Part shown: piece by piece, positions 27,687 to 37,448 of the stretch
Layout: the number at the start of each line of letters is the position of its first letter
How positions within the stretch are numbered: position 1 is the first letter of the stretch
DNA from: Gemmatimonadaceae bacterium
GTDB taxonomy: Bacteria > Gemmatimonadota > Gemmatimonadetes > Gemmatimonadales > Gemmatimonadaceae
DNA: 64,000 bases
NCBI GenBank assembly: GCA_030835125.1
Contig: JAUQWM010000065.1
Location: 54,779-118,778, forward strand
Direction of reading: 5' to 3'
Translations under genes and position numbers: made by a program
Notes under the pieces: model-generated
Told to the model about the DNA's origin: nothing
The model's input: the letters and a program-made list of their open reading frames with translations, nothing else
The model's database searches: none

Positions 27687-29771
27687 TCAGCCCACACGAA
27701 ACAGCTCCATCGCGCGCGCGTACCGCTGGCCAAGGACTTTTCGCAGCGCCCGATGCGCGGGAGACCTGAGGTCGGGATCCGCTTCCATCACCGCCGTGGC
27801 GGCCTCCCTCGCCCGCACGTTCAGGGCTTCATCGCGCATCGGGTCGGCGACCCGGAACATGGGCAGCCCGCTCTGCCGCTCACCGAAGAGGTCCCCCATG
27901 CCGCGCAGCCCGAGGTCGGCCCGCGCGATCTCGAAACCGTCGTCGGTATCGACCAGGACCTGGAGCCGGGCCGCCGTATCCGGACCCCCGCCCCCGACCA
28001 GGATGCAGTACGACTCCTCGGCGCCCCGCCCCACCCGGCCGCGGAGCTGGTGCAGCTGCGACAGCCCGAAACGCTCGGGGTGCTCGACGATCATCACCGT
28101 CGCGTTCGGGACGTCGATGCCCACTTCGATCACGGTCGTCGCCACCAGGACGTCGATCTCGCCGTCGCGGAACCGGCGCATGATCGCGTCCCGCTCCTCC
28201 GCCCCGATGCGCCCGTGCAGCAGCGCCAGCCGCCGGGCGGCGAGGATGCCTGACGAGAGCTCGTCGTACATCGTGGTCGCCGCCTTGAGGGCGAGCTTCT
28301 CCGAGGCCTCGATGATCGGGTAGACGATGTACCCCTGCCGCCCCTTGGCGAGTTCGCGGTCCAGGAACGTCATCACCTTGTCGTGCGCCGAGGGCCGCCG
28401 GAGCAGCGTGGTCACCGGGCGGCGACCGGGCGGGCGCTCGTCGAGGATGCTGACATCCAGGTCACCGTACAGCGTCAACGCCAGCGATCGCGGGATCGGC
28501 GTGGCGCTCATCAGCAGCGTGTCCGGCCGGTCCCCCTTCCCTCCCAGGGCGGCGCGATGCTCGACCCCGAACCGGTGCTGCTCGTCGATGATCGCGAGCC
28601 CGAGCCGCCCGAAGGCCGTCGCCTCCTGCACGAGTGCGTGGGTTCCGACGACCAGCAGCGGCTCGGTCGACGCGAGCCGGGCCTCGGCCTCCCGGCGGGC
28701 GCCTGACGAGAGGCTGCCCGTGAACAGCACCGGCGCGATCCCCAGCGGTGTCAGCAGGCCCGCCAGCGTCCGCACGTGCTGTTCGGCCAGCAACTCGGTC
28801 GGCGCCATGAGGGCCGCCTGGTAGCCGTTCTCCATCGCCAGCAGCGACGCGAACACCGCCACCACGGTCTTGCCGCTCCCCACGTCCCCCTGCAGGAGCC
28901 GGTGCATCCTCCGCGGCGATCCCATGTCGGCGAAGATCTCGCGGATCGCGCGCGTCTGCGCGCCGGTGAGCTGATATGGAAGCGCGTCCTTGAGCGCGGT
29001 CGTGAGCGTGCGCTTCACCTCGAAGGCGATGCCCGCCCGCGGTGCCCGGGCCACCGCGTTCGCGCGCCGATGCAGGATCTGCACGAAGAAGAGTTCGTCG
29101 AAGGCCAGCCGGTCGCGCCCCCGCTCCGCCTCCGCGAGCGTGGCCGGGCGGTGCACCCAGCGCAACGCCTCCTGGATCCCCGGCAGCCCCAGCGAGGCGC
29201 GCAACTCGTCAGGCAGGTGTTCCTCGACCAGCGGCGCCAGCGCCTCCAGGTGCTGGTCGATGAGGGCGCGCAGCTGGCGCACCGTGATCCCCTCGGTGAC
29301 CGGGTACACGGCGAGCACCCGCCCCGCCGCGCTGCCCGGATCCTCGGCGCCGAGGTTGACCCACTCGCGCGGCTGCAGCTGGCGGCCATGGAAGAACCGG
29401 CACGGGCCGCTCACCAGCAGCACGTCGTTCTTCTGGACGCTCCGGTCGAGGAAGGGCTGGCCGGGCCACGCGGCCTCGATCATCCCGGAATCGTCGCGCA
29501 GCACCGCCTGGAAGATGCGGAGGCCCTTCCGCGTCGGCAGGATGCCCTTGGAGATGACGCGCCCGATGATCGTCACCTCCTGGCCCACGTCGACGCTGCC
29601 GATCGGCGTGATCGTGCTCGCGTCGTCGTAGCGGTGCGGCACGTGGAAGAGCAGGTCGCCGGCGGTGTGGATGTTGAGCCGGTCGAGGAGCTGGGCGCGC
29701 CGCTCCCCGACGCCCTTCAGGAACTGCACGGGCATCTCGAGATAGAAGCGCGACGGCGCGGTCGCGGCCAC
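27687..29771 (-). CDS. recG: ATP-dependent DNA helicase RecG
   Basis: 694 aa. It remodels stalled forks and branched DNA. An N-terminal wedge/OB domain (ERRAQLLDRLNIHTAGDLLFHVPHRYDD, then VTIIGRVIS) precedes the SF2 motor: Walker A GDVGSGKTVVA, DEAH-type box IIDEQHRFGVEHR, motif III MSATPIPRSL, motif VI QLRGRVGRG. The C-terminal YARAMELFRVG matches the family tail. The start is GTG 29771, immediately after the ftsY stop codon. The lipoprotein gene on the other strand converges eight bases from its end. Confidence 0.95.
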   Translation of the reverse strand: MAATAPSRFYLEMPVQFLKGVGERRAQLLDRLNIHTAGDLLFHVPHRYDDASTITPIGSVDVGQEVTIIGRVISKGILPTRKGLRIFQAVLRDDSGMIEAAWPGQPFLDRSVQKNDVLLVSGPCRFFHGRQLQPREWVNLGAEDPGSAAGRVLAVYPVTEGITVRQLRALIDQHLEALAPLVEEHLPDELRASLGLPGIQEALRWVHRPATLAEAERGRDRLAFDELFFVQILHRRANAVARAPRAGIAFEVKRTLTTALKDALPYQLTGAQTRAIREIFADMGSPRRMHRLLQGDVGSGKTVVAVFASLLAMENGYQAALMAPTELLAEQHVRTLAGLLTPLGIAPVLFTGSLSSGARREAEARLASTEPLLVVGTHALVQEATAFGRLGLAIIDEQHRFGVEHRAALGGKGDRPDTLLMSATPIPRSLALTLYGDLDVSILDERPPGRRPVTTLLRRPSAHDKVMTFLDRELAKGRQGYIVYPIIEASEKLALKAATTMYDELSSGILAARRLALLHGRIGAEERDAIMRRFRDGEIDVLVATTVIEVGIDVPNATVMIVEHPERFGLSQLHQLRGRVGRGAEESYCILVGGGGPDTAARLQVLVDTDDGFEIARADLGLRGMGDLFGERQSGLPMFRVADPMRDEALNVRAREAATAVMEADPDLRSPAHRALRKVLGQRYARAMELFRVG

Positions 29772-30701
29772 CTAGCCCTCCAGCACCTCGCGGGCGAATG
29801 CGTCCGCGTCGAATGCCTCGAGATCCCCCGCCTGCTCACCCGTGCCAAGGAACTTGACCGGCGCATCGATCGCCTCGTGCACGGCGACCACAATGCCGCC
29901 CTTCGCCGTTCCGTCGACCTTGGTCACCACGAGCCCGGAGATGGGCACGGCGGCGGAGAACGTCCTGGCCTGGGCGACCGCATTCTGGCCGATCGTCCCA
30001 TCGAGCACCAGCAGGGTCTCGTGGGGCGCATCAGGCCGTCGGCGCGTGATCACGCGCACCACCTTGCGCAGCTCATCCATCAGGCTGTCGCTGGTGTGGA
30101 GCCGGCCGGCGGTGTCCACGATGACCACGTCCATCCCGCGGCTGGTGGCGGCGTCAATCGCATCGAAGGCCACCGAGGCGGGATCGCCCCCGGGCTGCCC
30201 GCCGATGAACTCCGCGCCCGTACGCTCTGCCCACACCCGCAACTGGTCGATCGCCCCGGCGCGGAACGTGTCCGCCGCCACGACCATCACCTTCTTCCCC
30301 TCGCGACGGAGCCGCGCCGAGAGCTTGCCGATGAAGGTGGTCTTTCCGGCTCCGTTCACGCCGATCACCACGATGACCGTCGGGGGCTGGCCGCTCATGA
30401 CCAGCGCCGTGTCGGACTTCCCCGCGCGCAGCGAACCCGCCACCAGCGACTGCAACGCCTTCAGGAACTCCGCCTCGGTCTTCACGTCCCCCCGCGTCGC
30501 AAGCCGCTTCACCTCGTCGACCAGTCGCAACGTCACCGGGACCCCGAAGTCCGCCTCGAGCAGGATCTCCTCCAGCCGCTCGATCGATCCCGCCTTGACG
30601 CCCCCCCGCGCGAGCACCGTGACGTCGGCGAGCGCAACATCCTTGATGCGTTGCCACAGGGACCTGCGGGGACTGTCACCAGCCTTGCGGAGAAGAGGCA
30701 T
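29772..30701 (-). CDS. ftsY: Signal recognition particle receptor FtsY
   Basis: 309 aa from ATG 30701 (MPLLRKAGDSPRRSLWQRIK), lacking the long acidic A domain, as in many non-enteric bacteria. The N domain carries GSIERLEEILLEADFGVPVT. The GTPase motifs are G1 GVNGAGKTT, then DTFRAGAIDQL, VDTAGR and TKVDGTAKGG, with the C-terminal GTGEQAGDLEAFDADAFA. It docks ribosome-SRP complexes at the membrane. A longer open frame runs back through the leader repeat and is rejected. It abuts recG. Its leader holds six perfect AGAGTGC-type heptamers. Confidence 0.94.
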   Translation of the reverse strand: MPLLRKAGDSPRRSLWQRIKDVALADVTVLARGGVKAGSIERLEEILLEADFGVPVTLRLVDEVKRLATRGDVKTEAEFLKALQSLVAGSLRAGKSDTALVMSGQPPTVIVVIGVNGAGKTTFIGKLSARLRREGKKVMVVAADTFRAGAIDQLRVWAERTGAEFIGGQPGGDPASVAFDAIDAATSRGMDVVIVDTAGRLHTSDSLMDELRKVVRVITRRRPDAPHETLLVLDGTIGQNAVAQARTFSAAVPISGLVVTKVDGTAKGGIVVAVHEAIDAPVKFLGTGEQAGDLEAFDADAFAREVLEG

Positions 30702-30709
30702 GATTGATT

Positions 30710-30772
30710 GCAGAGTGCAGAGTGCAGAGTGCAGAGTGCAGAGTGCAGAGTGCAGATTGAGGATTGCAGAGC
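30710..30772 (-). repeat. Heptanucleotide array, six perfect GCAGAGT units plus three variants, ftsY leader
   Basis: Plus-strand GCAGAGT x6 (30710-30751), then GCAGATT, GAGGATT, GCAGAGC, all in seven-base register, beginning eight bases from the ftsY start codon. On the ftsY sense strand the leader reads ACTCTGC repeatedly with no ribosome site. The rest of the gap up to 30856 is CAG-rich with the word shared with the asnS leader, and holds no gene I can see. Confidence 0.8.
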
Positions 30773-30856
30773 GCAAGCGAGACAACCGTACCCAAGCATC
30801 CAGCACCCGCACGCCGCGGCAGCAGCAGCCACCAGCAATCAGCACGCAGCTCCCAC

Positions 30857-32653
30857 CTATCTGAGCCCAGCCCTCCGCCTGAGTATCCACTCGACGCAGA
30901 GCGCCGTCATCACGATCGCGAAGATCCACCCGATCCCGCGCAGCCGCGGGGCATCCGCCAGCGCTTCGCCGGTGCCGATGTCTCCCTCCAGCACCGTGGG
31001 GCGGCGCGGGAGCAGCTCGGCACTCGGATTCACCACCAGCACGGATGAACCGCCCTTCGACGTCACATCGTAGGTACCGGCGGCCAGCGGTGGGGATTCG
31101 GCGAACAGGGCGCCCGCGGGGAACTGCAGCGTCAGGGTATCCGTCATCGTCGCCCCGCGCCTGGCGAGCGTGACCGGTACGATCGTGTCCGCCGGTGATC
31201 CGCGGCGCCATCGGACTGGCTGCCCTTCGCGGACCGAGCCATCGGCCGGGCTCGCGGCACGCAGGTCGCCCCGTTCGGCGGCCAGCCAGTCGATCACGCT
31301 GCCCCAAAAGGCCGAGTGGACCGCCGCCGATGGCCCGCCGCGGAATCGCCAGCGCCAGAACCCGGACGACGGGACGAGCACGGTCCGTCGCGGCCGCTCC
31401 CAGCCCACCGCGGCCACCCGTCGCTCCAGCCGGCGAGCCCTTCGCGTTTCCAGCACCTCGAACGTCGCGCCCGCCGGGACCGCGGCGACCTCCAGCGGTG
31501 GCAGGCTGTCCCACGGCGACCCGCCGAGCGCCGTCGCCATCGGGGAAGCGGGTGCTCCCGTGGCGTACCACTCGCCTTCCGGTGCCGCGGGCGGCGCCAC
31601 CAGCAGCAGCGAGCCCCGCGCGAACGCGCGGGGGTCACCGAAGAGCGCCGTGTCCCCCTGCAGCACGAGGAGGGGCGCCTCGCGGGCCGCGCGCCGCACT
31701 TCTTCCTCGGTGACGGTCGCCAGCGAACCATCCTCGCGCCAGCGGCCCGGTGCGACGCGGTAGAAGCCGCGGGTCGGGAGCAGCACCGTGCCGCGCAGCA
31801 CGGCCGCCAGGTCGCGCACGTCATAATCCGGCGCGGTCGACACGACGACCGCCGCCGCGCCCGCCATCACGTCGACGGCCGTCGCCAGCGAGTCGTTCGC
31901 GGACACCGCGTCCCCGGGCGCCGACAGCCTGACGCCGATCACCAGCGACCCGGTCGCGTTAGGCACCGGGAACCGGGCGCGCACGACCCGTTCGCCCCAG
32001 GCCCCGACCGAATCGACGGCCAGCGTCGCCACCGGGCGACCCCCGAGCGTGATCGCGAGTTGTGACGGCGGTCCCCCACGCCCGGCGGCCGTGAGCACCA
32101 CGTCCACGTCGAGCGTATCCCCACCCACGGTGGCGCGCGCGACCCGAACGTCCGCCACCGCGACGTCCGGGGTATCGTCCGGCCGCGTGACGATGACCGC
32201 GGACCCGCCCACCAGTTGCTGCAGCACCTCCGGGTCCTCGAGTTCTCCGTCGGTGAACACGCGGAGGGGACGCCCCTCGGCCAGCGCCTGCTCCACGGCG
32301 GGGCGCACCCGCGATGCCTGGTCCGTCGGGCGGATGTCGCCGCTGGACGTTCGAGCCGAATCGCCAAAGAGGATCAGCGCCTCCCGCCCCTCGTTGCGCG
32401 CGCGGTCGAGCATGTCGCGGAATCGCGCCGAATCACCGTCCCGGTTCCAGCTCGCCGAGACATCGAGCGCGATGAGCGCGGGAGCCGGCCTGGCCGCGCC
32501 GAGCGCCGCGTTGAGGATCAGGGCGACAAGGCCGGTGACACCGACGAGTCGCAACGCCGCGGCGAGCGCCACGATCCCCGAGCCCGGTCGAAGGCCATAG
32601 ACGACGGCAACCGCGACCGCTCCCGCGGCCAGCGCGATGATCCAGATCAGCAT
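30857..32653 (-). CDS. Large membrane protein with VWA-like domain
   Basis: 598 aa. Two N-terminal membrane helices (about 3-20 and 30-50) are followed by a region that looks like a von Willebrand A core (PALIALDVSASWN near 57-69, then LILFGDSA and RVFTDGEL), a long extracytoplasmic beta-rich stretch, and one C-terminal helix (GIGWIFAIVMTALCVEWIL). The layout matches the large BatA/BatB-related or DUF4159-adjacent membrane proteins of unknown role, rather than a metal-dependent integrin domain: DVSAS lacks the full DxSxS...T...D set that I can verify. The -10-like TAGTTT sits seven bases before the ATG, suggesting a leaderless message. Function unknown. Confidence 0.6.
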   Translation of the reverse strand: MLIWIIALAAGAVAVAVVYGLRPGSGIVALAAALRLVGVTGLVALILNAALGAARPAPALIALDVSASWNRDGDSARFRDMLDRARNEGREALILFGDSARTSSGDIRPTDQASRVRPAVEQALAEGRPLRVFTDGELEDPEVLQQLVGGSAVIVTRPDDTPDVAVADVRVARATVGGDTLDVDVVLTAAGRGGPPSQLAITLGGRPVATLAVDSVGAWGERVVRARFPVPNATGSLVIGVRLSAPGDAVSANDSLATAVDVMAGAAAVVVSTAPDYDVRDLAAVLRGTVLLPTRGFYRVAPGRWREDGSLATVTEEEVRRAAREAPLLVLQGDTALFGDPRAFARGSLLLVAPPAAPEGEWYATGAPASPMATALGGSPWDSLPPLEVAAVPAGATFEVLETRRARRLERRVAAVGWERPRRTVLVPSSGFWRWRFRGGPSAAVHSAFWGSVIDWLAAERGDLRAASPADGSVREGQPVRWRRGSPADTIVPVTLARRGATMTDTLTLQFPAGALFAESPPLAAGTYDVTSKGGSSVLVVNPSAELLPRRPTVLEGDIGTGEALADAPRLRGIGWIFAIVMTALCVEWILRRRAGLR

Positions 32654-32728
32654 GGGCGGAAAACTAGCGCGGGGGACCGATCACCTGCGCCGGGCCGCGA
32701 CGGATTGCGCGGCCAGTCCTGCCTCAGG

Positions 32729-33985
32729 TCAGTTCGCGTTCACCGCGACGCGCCCGGTGGCGTCGCGCTCCAGTAGCGCGAGGTACCGGAGGCGCAGGGC
32801 GTCGAAGGCCGGGCGATCGCTGGCCGGCAGGGGCGGACCAGCCTTGAGGCCGAGGGCGGTGCGTGGATTCCGGGCGACGCCGTTGATGAGGACCTCGAAG
32901 TGGAGATGCGGTCCCGTGGCGAGACCGGTCTGTCCCACGTACCCGATCGTCTCCCCCATCGCGACGCGCGTCCCGGCGCGCACGCCCCTGGCGAACCCGC
33001 GCAGGTGGCCGTAGCGGGTCACCATCCCGTTCCCGTGCCGGACGTCGATCATGTTTCCGTAGCCGCCCCGCACCCCGGCGGCGATCACCATGCCGTCGCC
33101 GATGGATCGAACCGGCGTGCCGGAGTTGGCGGCGTAGTCCGTGCCCTGGTGCCGGCGGAACACACCCAGGACCGGGTGACGCCGGCCGCCGAAGTTGCTC
33201 GAGATGCGGCGGAACTCGAGGGGCGCCAGGAGGAAGTTGGCCGCCATCGACTTGCCCTGCTGGTCGTAGTACTTCGGCGCGCCGCCCACCAGGTGCCGGA
33301 TGGCCTCGATCGTGGCGCCGCCATTGGTGAACGTCACGGCCAGCACGTTCCCCAGCCGCGTGGCGCCACTGGGCAGCTGCTGGCGCTCGACCAGGACCGA
33401 GAAGTCGTCGCCGCGCTGGACGTCGCGACTCATGTCGATGCGGAACTCGAAGATGTTGGCGACGGACCAGGCCAGTTCGCGGCGCGTGTTCGTCGGCAGG
33501 TCGGTTTCGGCGTCGTCGATCGCGCCGTAGAGGTTGTCCGTGATCTCCCCGCGCACCGCCACGGTGTCCGTGGCCCAGGGGATGGAGTCGAGGCGCGCGG
33601 TCCATCCCGAGTCCCCACGAACGATGCGCAGGACGCGGTCGACGTCGAGGTGCATCGAGATCTGGCGCGGGAGCGAATCGTCACGCAGCGCGCCGAAGGA
33701 GATGCGCATCCCCTTCCTGATGCGGTTCGGATTGAAGACCTTCGTGGCGCTGGCGGCATCGAGGGCTTCGAGCATGGCGTCACCCGACACGCCCCCTCGT
33801 TCCAGGACCTTGCCGATCGTCTCGCCACCGGCGACCGAATCGACCGTTTCTTCCCAGGCCGCCGCGATGCGCGCGACGTCAGCGAGCGGGCGCCGTTCGG
33901 GAAGTGGCCGCACGAAGGTTATGGCGAGGGCAGCGAGGCCCCCGGAAACCCCGTACGTGATGAGTCGTGCGGCCCACGGCTTCAA
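32729..33985 (-). CDS. M23 family (LytM) metallopeptidase, MepM-like
   Basis: 418 aa from ATG 33985, coupled to the ftsZ stop by ATGA. An N-terminal signal anchor (about 7-25) is followed by a LysM-like or opacity-associated region ([22 protein letters not shown]), a middle segment ([16 protein letters not shown]) and a C-terminal M23 domain with [10 protein letters not shown] (HxxxD) and [12 protein letters not shown] (HxH). All zinc ligands are present, so it is probably an active peptidoglycan endopeptidase. Being translationally tied to ftsZ is unusual and points to septal wall splitting. Confidence 0.88.
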   Translation of the reverse strand: MKPWAARLITYGVSGGLAALAITFVRPLPERRPLADVARIAAAWEETVDSVAGGETIGKVLERGGVSGDAMLEALDAASATKVFNPNRIRKGMRISFGALRDDSLPRQISMHLDVDRVLRIVRGDSGWTARLDSIPWATDTVAVRGEITDNLYGAIDDAETDLPTNTRRELAWSVANIFEFRIDMSRDVQRGDDFSVLVERQQLPSGATRLGNVLAVTFTNGGATIEAIRHLVGGAPKYYDQQGKSMAANFLLAPLEFRRISSNFGGRRHPVLGVFRRHQGTDYAANSGTPVRSIGDGMVIAAGVRGGYGNMIDVRHGNGMVTRYGHLRGFARGVRAGTRVAMGETIGYVGQTGLATGPHLHFEVLINGVARNPRTALGLKAGPPLPASDRPAFDALRLRYLALLERDATGRVAVNAN

Positions 33986-35187
33986 TCCATCTGTCTCCGA
34001 ATGAAGGTCGGGATATCCATGTCGGTCAGCTCCGGGTCCTGGCGCGGAATCGGAGCGGACTGGGGAATAACGCGTTTGGGCGCGCCATCCGCCAGTGGTG
34101 TTGCGGTCCTGGTCCCCACGGCCGCCCTGCCCGGAACCCGCTGTGTAATCGGGATCACGTTGCGTGGGGCCGCCGCGGCGGCCGGCACCGCCGCCCTCGC
34201 GGCAACCCCGGCCAACCCGACCTCGATCTGACGATCGAAACCCGTGGCAATCACGGTCACGCGGATCTCGCCCTGCATGGCGGGCTCGTTGACGGCGCCG
34301 AAGATGATCTCGGCGTCGTCCCCGACGGCATCGTGCACGATTTCCGAGATCTGCGTCACTTCGCCGAGGGTCAGGTCGTTCCCCCCGGTGATGTTGAGGA
34401 GGACGCCCGTGGAACCGGCGACCGAGATGTTGTCGAGCAGGGGGCTGGATATGGCCTGCTGGGCGGCCTCCATCGCGCGGTTCTCGCCGCGACCGATGCC
34501 GGTGCCCATGAGCGCCGAGCCGCCGTTCTGCATGACCGTGCGGACGTCGGCGAAGTCGACGTTGACCAGGCCGTGGCGCGAGATCAGGGTCGAGATGCCC
34601 TGGGTCGCGTGCAGCAGCACCTCGTCGGCCTTCTTGAGGGCGTCCTGGAAGGGGATGCCCTTCCCGACCACCGCCAGCAGCCGTTCGTTAGGCACGACGA
34701 TCATCGTGTCGACGTGCTGGCGCAGCTCGACGATGCCCTGCTCCGCCTGGCGCATGCGCTTCCGTCCCTCGAAGAGGAACGGCTTGGTTACGATCCCGAC
34801 GGTGAGCGCGCCGGCCTCCCGGCCCAGCTGGGCAATGACGGGCGCCGCCCCGGTGCCGGTGCCGCCGCCCATGCCGCAGGTGACGAAGACGAGGTCGGCG
34901 CCGGCGAGCACGCGCGCGACCTCATCGCGGTTCTCCTCGATGGCCTGCCGCCCGATCTCCGGTCGCGCGCCGGCGCCGAGCCCGCGGGTCAGCTTCTTCC
35001 CGATCTGGATCTTGGCGTCCGACTTCGATGAGAGGAGCGCCTGGGCGTCCGTGTTGATCGAGATGAACTCCACGCTTTCGAGGTGCTCATCGATCATGCG
35101 GTTGACCGCGTTTCCGCCGCCGCCACCGACACCCACCACCTTCATACGGGCGCTCTGGGACGGGGCCTCTTCGAACTCGAAGATCAT
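33982..35187 (-). CDS. ftsZ: Cell division GTPase FtsZ
   Basis: 401 aa. Tubulin-like GTPase forming the Z ring. The N-terminus is [31 protein letters not shown], the tubulin signature [10 protein letters not shown] lies near 108-117, and the C-terminal peptide [11 protein letters not shown] (DxxIPxFLR type) binds FtsA. A Pro/Ala-rich linker of about 60 residues separates the core from this tail. The ATG at 35187 has GGAG eight bases upstream. A gap of about 280 bases separates it from ftsA, so it may have its own promoter. Confidence 0.97.
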   Translation of the reverse strand: MIFEFEEAPSQSARMKVVGVGGGGGNAVNRMIDEHLESVEFISINTDAQALLSSKSDAKIQIGKKLTRGLGAGARPEIGRQAIEENRDEVARVLAGADLVFVTCGMGGGTGTGAAPVIAQLGREAGALTVGIVTKPFLFEGRKRMRQAEQGIVELRQHVDTMIVVPNERLLAVVGKGIPFQDALKKADEVLLHATQGISTLISRHGLVNVDFADVRTVMQNGGSALMGTGIGRGENRAMEAAQQAISSPLLDNISVAGSTGVLLNITGGNDLTLGEVTQISEIVHDAVGDDAEIIFGAVNEPAMQGEIRVTVIATGFDRQIEVGLAGVAARAAVPAAAAAPRNVIPITQRVPGRAAVGTRTATPLADGAPKRVIPQSAPIPRQDPELTDMDIPTFIRRQMD

Positions 35188-35434
35188 GCGCGCGTGGCTC
35201 CACGGCTGGGAGATGAACCGGCTGGTCGGCCGAAATGGCGCGAACCCGGCGCGTCCTGACCCGCACGCGCGACCGGCGTCAACCCATTTCTTCCGCCCCT
35301 GCGACGGCCATGAATATACGCGGTTTCTTCACAAAGGCCATGTTGACTTGAGCCCTTACTCCTGAATCCACAAGTGCTTGCGAGCCAGAACAGTTTTCCA
35401 CATGGAAAGTCGGCGGGCAGAACTGTGATGCGGG
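35188..35434 (-). promoter_or_regulatory. ftsZ upstream region with a candidate -10
   Basis: This is the longest gene-free stretch in the window. On the minus strand a TATATT (35313-35318) could act as -10, but I find no good -35 at 16-18 bases. A 20-codon open frame (35279-35341) after GGAGTAAGGG could be chance. Promoters for ftsZ in this position are common in other bacteria. Confidence 0.3.
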
Positions 35435-35473
35435 TTGAGGCTCGAGGCTCGACCCTCGAGCCTCGAGCCTCAA
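35435..35473 (-). terminator. Large perfect hairpin built from heptamers, at the ftsA stop codon
   Basis: Two 18-base arms (35435-35452 and 35456-35473), perfectly complementary, with a three-base loop. The ftsA stop codon lies inside the first arm of the transcript. The arms consist of seven-base units GAGGCTC x2, GACCCTC, GAGCCTC x2. No T run follows on the minus strand, so it may be an mRNA-stability or attenuation element rather than a simple intrinsic terminator. Confidence 0.6.
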
Positions 35474-36732
35474 AAGAAGTCCTGCAGCCAGATCTTCACT
35501 CGCTGCGCGAGCTTCTCCATCCCGGGTGCGTTCAGGACCGGCGCCTTCTTCGATGCCTGCGCCCCCGCGCCGATCGCGAACCGGTTCGCGCCATACTGCG
35601 TGAGGCCGACCGCGGTCGAGAAGCGCGGCGCCTCTACCGCGTCGTTCAGCCCGAGGATGTTCTCCCTCGGCGTCGCCACGCGCACGGCCTTCCCGAAGAT
35701 GTCCGCGGCCAGTTCCCCCATGCCCGGCAGCACCGAGGCGCCCCCGGTCAGCACCACGCCTGACGCGACCTTCCCCAGGTAGCCCGACCCCTGGATGTCC
35801 CGCAGCACGAGGTCGAAGATCTCGTCCATCCGCTGGTGGATGATGTGCGCCAGCAGGTCGCGCGAGATCTGCCGGTCGCCCTGCGCCGCGGTGCTGGGCA
35901 GCGCGATCATGTCATTCCGGTCCACCATCGGCTCGTAGGCGCAACCGTGCCGCTCCTTCACCCGCTCCGCATCCGCCTGCGTGAGCCCGAGCCCGTGCAC
36001 GATGTCGCTGGTGACGTTGTTCCCGCCGTAGGTGATCGCGGCGAGGTGGCGGATCTTCCCCTCGTGGAACACCGCGACGTCGGTCGACCCGGCGCCCATC
36101 TCGATGAGGGCGACGCCGAGTTCCTTCTCCTCTTCCGTCAGCACGGCGAGCGCGCTCGCCAGGGGCTCGAGCACGAGTTCCTGCACCTTGTACCCGGCGC
36201 GCTCCACCGCGCGGCGCAGGTTCGACGCCGGCGCGCTTCCGATCGTGACCAGGTACATCTCGGTCTCGAGGCGCGTCCCGATCATCCCCACCGGTTCGCG
36301 GATTCCCTCCTGCCGGTCGACGGTGTACTCCTGCGGGATCGCGTGCAGCAGTTCGCGGTCCTGCGGGATGTCCCGCGTGCGGGCCACCGCGTTCACCCGA
36401 TCGATGTCAGCGCGCGAGATCTCCTCCCCGCTCACCACCACGATCCCCTTGGAGATCATCGCCTCCATGTGCTCGCCCGCGATGCCGGTGTAGAGATGGT
36501 CCACGCGCGCCCCGGACATGCGTTCGGCGTCGGTCAGCGCCTTCTTGATGGACCGGGTGGCCTCCTCGATGTCCGCCACCACGCCGCGCCGGAGCCCGGT
36601 GGTCCGGGCCTGCCCCACGCCCAGCACCTTGATGCCGGGATGCCTCGGCAGCTCCCCCACCACTTCGGCGATGATCGCGGTGGTCTTCGATGAGCCGATG
36701 TCGAGTCCTGCAACGAGACGTTCTGGTGTCAT
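35470..36732 (-). CDS. ftsA: Cell division protein FtsA
   Basis: 420 aa actin-like protein that anchors FtsZ to the membrane. It starts MTPERLVAGLDIGSSKTTAIIAEV (phosphate-1 loop). The SHS2/1C domain holds IEEATRSIKKALTDAERMSG, phosphate-2 is LIEMGAGSTDVAVF, and the adenosine loop is VLTGGASVLPGM. The C-terminal amphipathic helix is AQRVKIWLQDFF. It overlaps ftsQ by ATGA. Complete, normal length. Confidence 0.96.
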   Translation of the reverse strand: MTPERLVAGLDIGSSKTTAIIAEVVGELPRHPGIKVLGVGQARTTGLRRGVVADIEEATRSIKKALTDAERMSGARVDHLYTGIAGEHMEAMISKGIVVVSGEEISRADIDRVNAVARTRDIPQDRELLHAIPQEYTVDRQEGIREPVGMIGTRLETEMYLVTIGSAPASNLRRAVERAGYKVQELVLEPLASALAVLTEEEKELGVALIEMGAGSTDVAVFHEGKIRHLAAITYGGNNVTSDIVHGLGLTQADAERVKERHGCAYEPMVDRNDMIALPSTAAQGDRQISRDLLAHIIHQRMDEIFDLVLRDIQGSGYLGKVASGVVLTGGASVLPGMGELAADIFGKAVRVATPRENILGLNDAVEAPRFSTAVGLTQYGANRFAIGAGAQASKKAPVLNAPGMEKLAQRVKIWLQDFF

Positions 36733-37448
36733 GGGAATCGCGCGATGACCTGGTCACGGAATCGGAAATCGAGTTCGCGCGGGCGCAACCGGCGCTGGGC
36801 GAGCTCGGCCTCGACGGAAGATACCTGCGCCAACCGCTCCATGCCGATATCGGGCCGCAGGCGCACCGTCACCGACACGAGGTCCAGCACGAGTTCATCG
36901 CGGCCGACGCGTCGCGCTTCGCTGACGCGCGCGAACAGGTCGAGCTGCACGGCCTGGAGCTGCGCGAGGAACCGGAGCAGCGTGGTGTCGGCCCGCGGCA
37001 CGACCGGCACGTCCACCGGCGCGCGGCTCGGATCGAGCGGGAGCGCGCGGCCGGAGGCATCGTACGCCTGGAGGCCATTGCGCGTGGGGACCAGCGCCAC
37101 CGGCTGCCGCTCCTCCACCGTGACCACGAGGGTCGACGGGAACCGGCGCGAGATCCGCACCCCGCTCACCTGCGGATGCCGCGACACGCGCGCCTCGAGC
37201 GAGTCGAGCGCGTTCCAGATGGAGAAGGTCGTGTCGATCCCGAGGCGCTTCCGGATCTCCACCGGTGGCGTGTAACGCGCGCCCCGGACCTCCACCCGCC
37301 GCACCAGGAAGAAGTCCATGCGCCGGACCAGGGGACGTGCCCACCAGGGACTGACGAGGGCGAGCAGGATCGCGACGGCGGCGATCCGCCGTCCCCAGCG
37401 CGGCCGGCGAGGCGCGGTGGATTCGTCACGCGCGATGGGGTCGGTCAT
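36729..37448 (-). CDS. ftsQ: Cell division protein FtsQ/DivIB
   Basis: 239 aa bitopic protein. A basic cytoplasmic tail (PRRPRWGRR) precedes one membrane helix (about 20-40). A POTRA domain (FFLVRRVEVRGARYTPPVEIRKRLGI) leads to the FtsQ domain (VSRHPQVSGVRISRRFPSTLVVTVEERQPVAL). It links FtsB/FtsL to the divisome. It lies between murC and ftsA with overlaps on both sides. Sequence conservation is low in this family, but position settles it. Confidence 0.93.
   Translation of the reverse strand: MTDPIARDESTAPRRPRWGRRIAAVAILLALVSPWWARPLVRRMDFFLVRRVEVRGARYTPPVEIRKRLGIDTTFSIWNALDSLEARVSRHPQVSGVRISRRFPSTLVVTVEERQPVALVPTRNGLQAYDASGRALPLDPSRAPVDVPVVPRADTTLLRFLAQLQAVQLDLFARVSEARRVGRDELVLDLVSVTVRLRPDIGMERLAQVSSVEAELAQRRLRPRELDFRFRDQVIARFP

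Noticed and set aside
35279..35341. 20-codon minus-strand frame upstream of ftsZ ([15 protein letters not shown]...)
   Set aside because: It has a weak GGAGTAAGGG before it but no family, and it overlaps the only candidate -10. Kept only as an intergenic note.
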